A program made the translations under genes and the position numbers. From contig NZ_LMHY01000027.1 of the NCBI RefSeq assembly GCF_001429045.1, forward strand, positions 186,001 to 250,000: a stretch of DNA of 64,000 nt, read 5' to 3'. The number at the start of each line of letters is the position of its first letter. Position 1 is the first letter of the stretch. This document shows, piece after piece, positions 63,932-64,000 of the stretch. The DNA comes from Pseudomonas sp. Root71 (lineage in GTDB: Bacteria > Pseudomonadota > Gammaproteobacteria > Pseudomonadales > Pseudomonadaceae). The notes under the pieces were generated by a model that was not told the origin of the DNA, did no database searches, and saw nothing but the letters and a program-made list of their open reading frames with translations.

Positions 63932-64000
63932 GCCTGAAACTTTTACTTAAAACGTCTTCCTACATTTGTGGCCGATATCGCCCACAAATCGAATCCATTT

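Overview
The window is chromosomal DNA from a Pseudomonas of the fluorescens/putida type, not P. aeruginosa itself. Gene order follows the P. aeruginosa PAO1 run from orn to aceEF (roughly PA4951 to PA5016, from memory). The DNA is GC-rich, and many gene ends carry the inverted REP pairs (core GAGCGAGCTTGCTCGCGA) typical of fluorescens-group genomes. No rRNA, tRNA, IS element, prophage or CRISPR array was seen.

Layout. 1-5.6 kb: orn (partial), rsgA, then an inserted three-gene TIR / caspase-like / TIR operon (1518-3378), then the flagellar stator genes motB and motA, with a sigma28 promoter upstream of motA. 5.6-12 kb: an HDOD protein, rhodanese rhdA, psd, serB and an Smp-like membrane protein. 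12-24 kb: a PqiC-type lipoprotein, then the parC / retropepsin / phytase-like esterase / parE run, then yqiA, cpdA, a DUF1249 gene and nudF, then an RsiV-like lipoprotein and a CytX-type permease. 24-30.6 kb: thiC with its TPP riboswitch, tolC, waaA, and a LysR regulator divergent from an SMR efflux gene. 30.7-33.7 kb: an FAD oxidoreductase, an aldo/keto reductase and a Nudix-like protein of unknown function. 33.9-55.6 kb: hldE, msbA and a lipopolysaccharide core cluster (O-antigen ligase/kinase fusion, acyltransferase, glycosyltransferases, PIG-L deacetylase, Mig-14, carbamoyltransferase, four kinase-family proteins, waaG, waaC, waaF). 55.9-63.8 kb: glnE, aceE and aceF.

How the genes work together. 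WaaA, HldE, WaaC, WaaF, WaaG and the WaaP/WapP/WapQ kinases build and phosphorylate the inner core. MsbA flips the core-lipid A and the WaaL part of the fusion attaches O antigen. The minus-strand core genes are almost all coupled by overlapping stop and start codons. ThiC and CytX both serve supply of the thiamin pyrimidine. AceE and AceF are the E1 and E2 of pyruvate dehydrogenase, preceded by two matching palindromes that look like paired operators.

The most notable feature is the TIR / caspase / TIR operon between rsgA and motB, where most pseudomonads have nothing. Both TIR-like proteins keep a WxxxE catalytic-type motif, and the caspase-like protein keeps its His/Cys dyad. The set resembles the recently described TIR-caspase anti-phage systems (type IV Thoeris), but here two different TIR subfamilies flank one protease.
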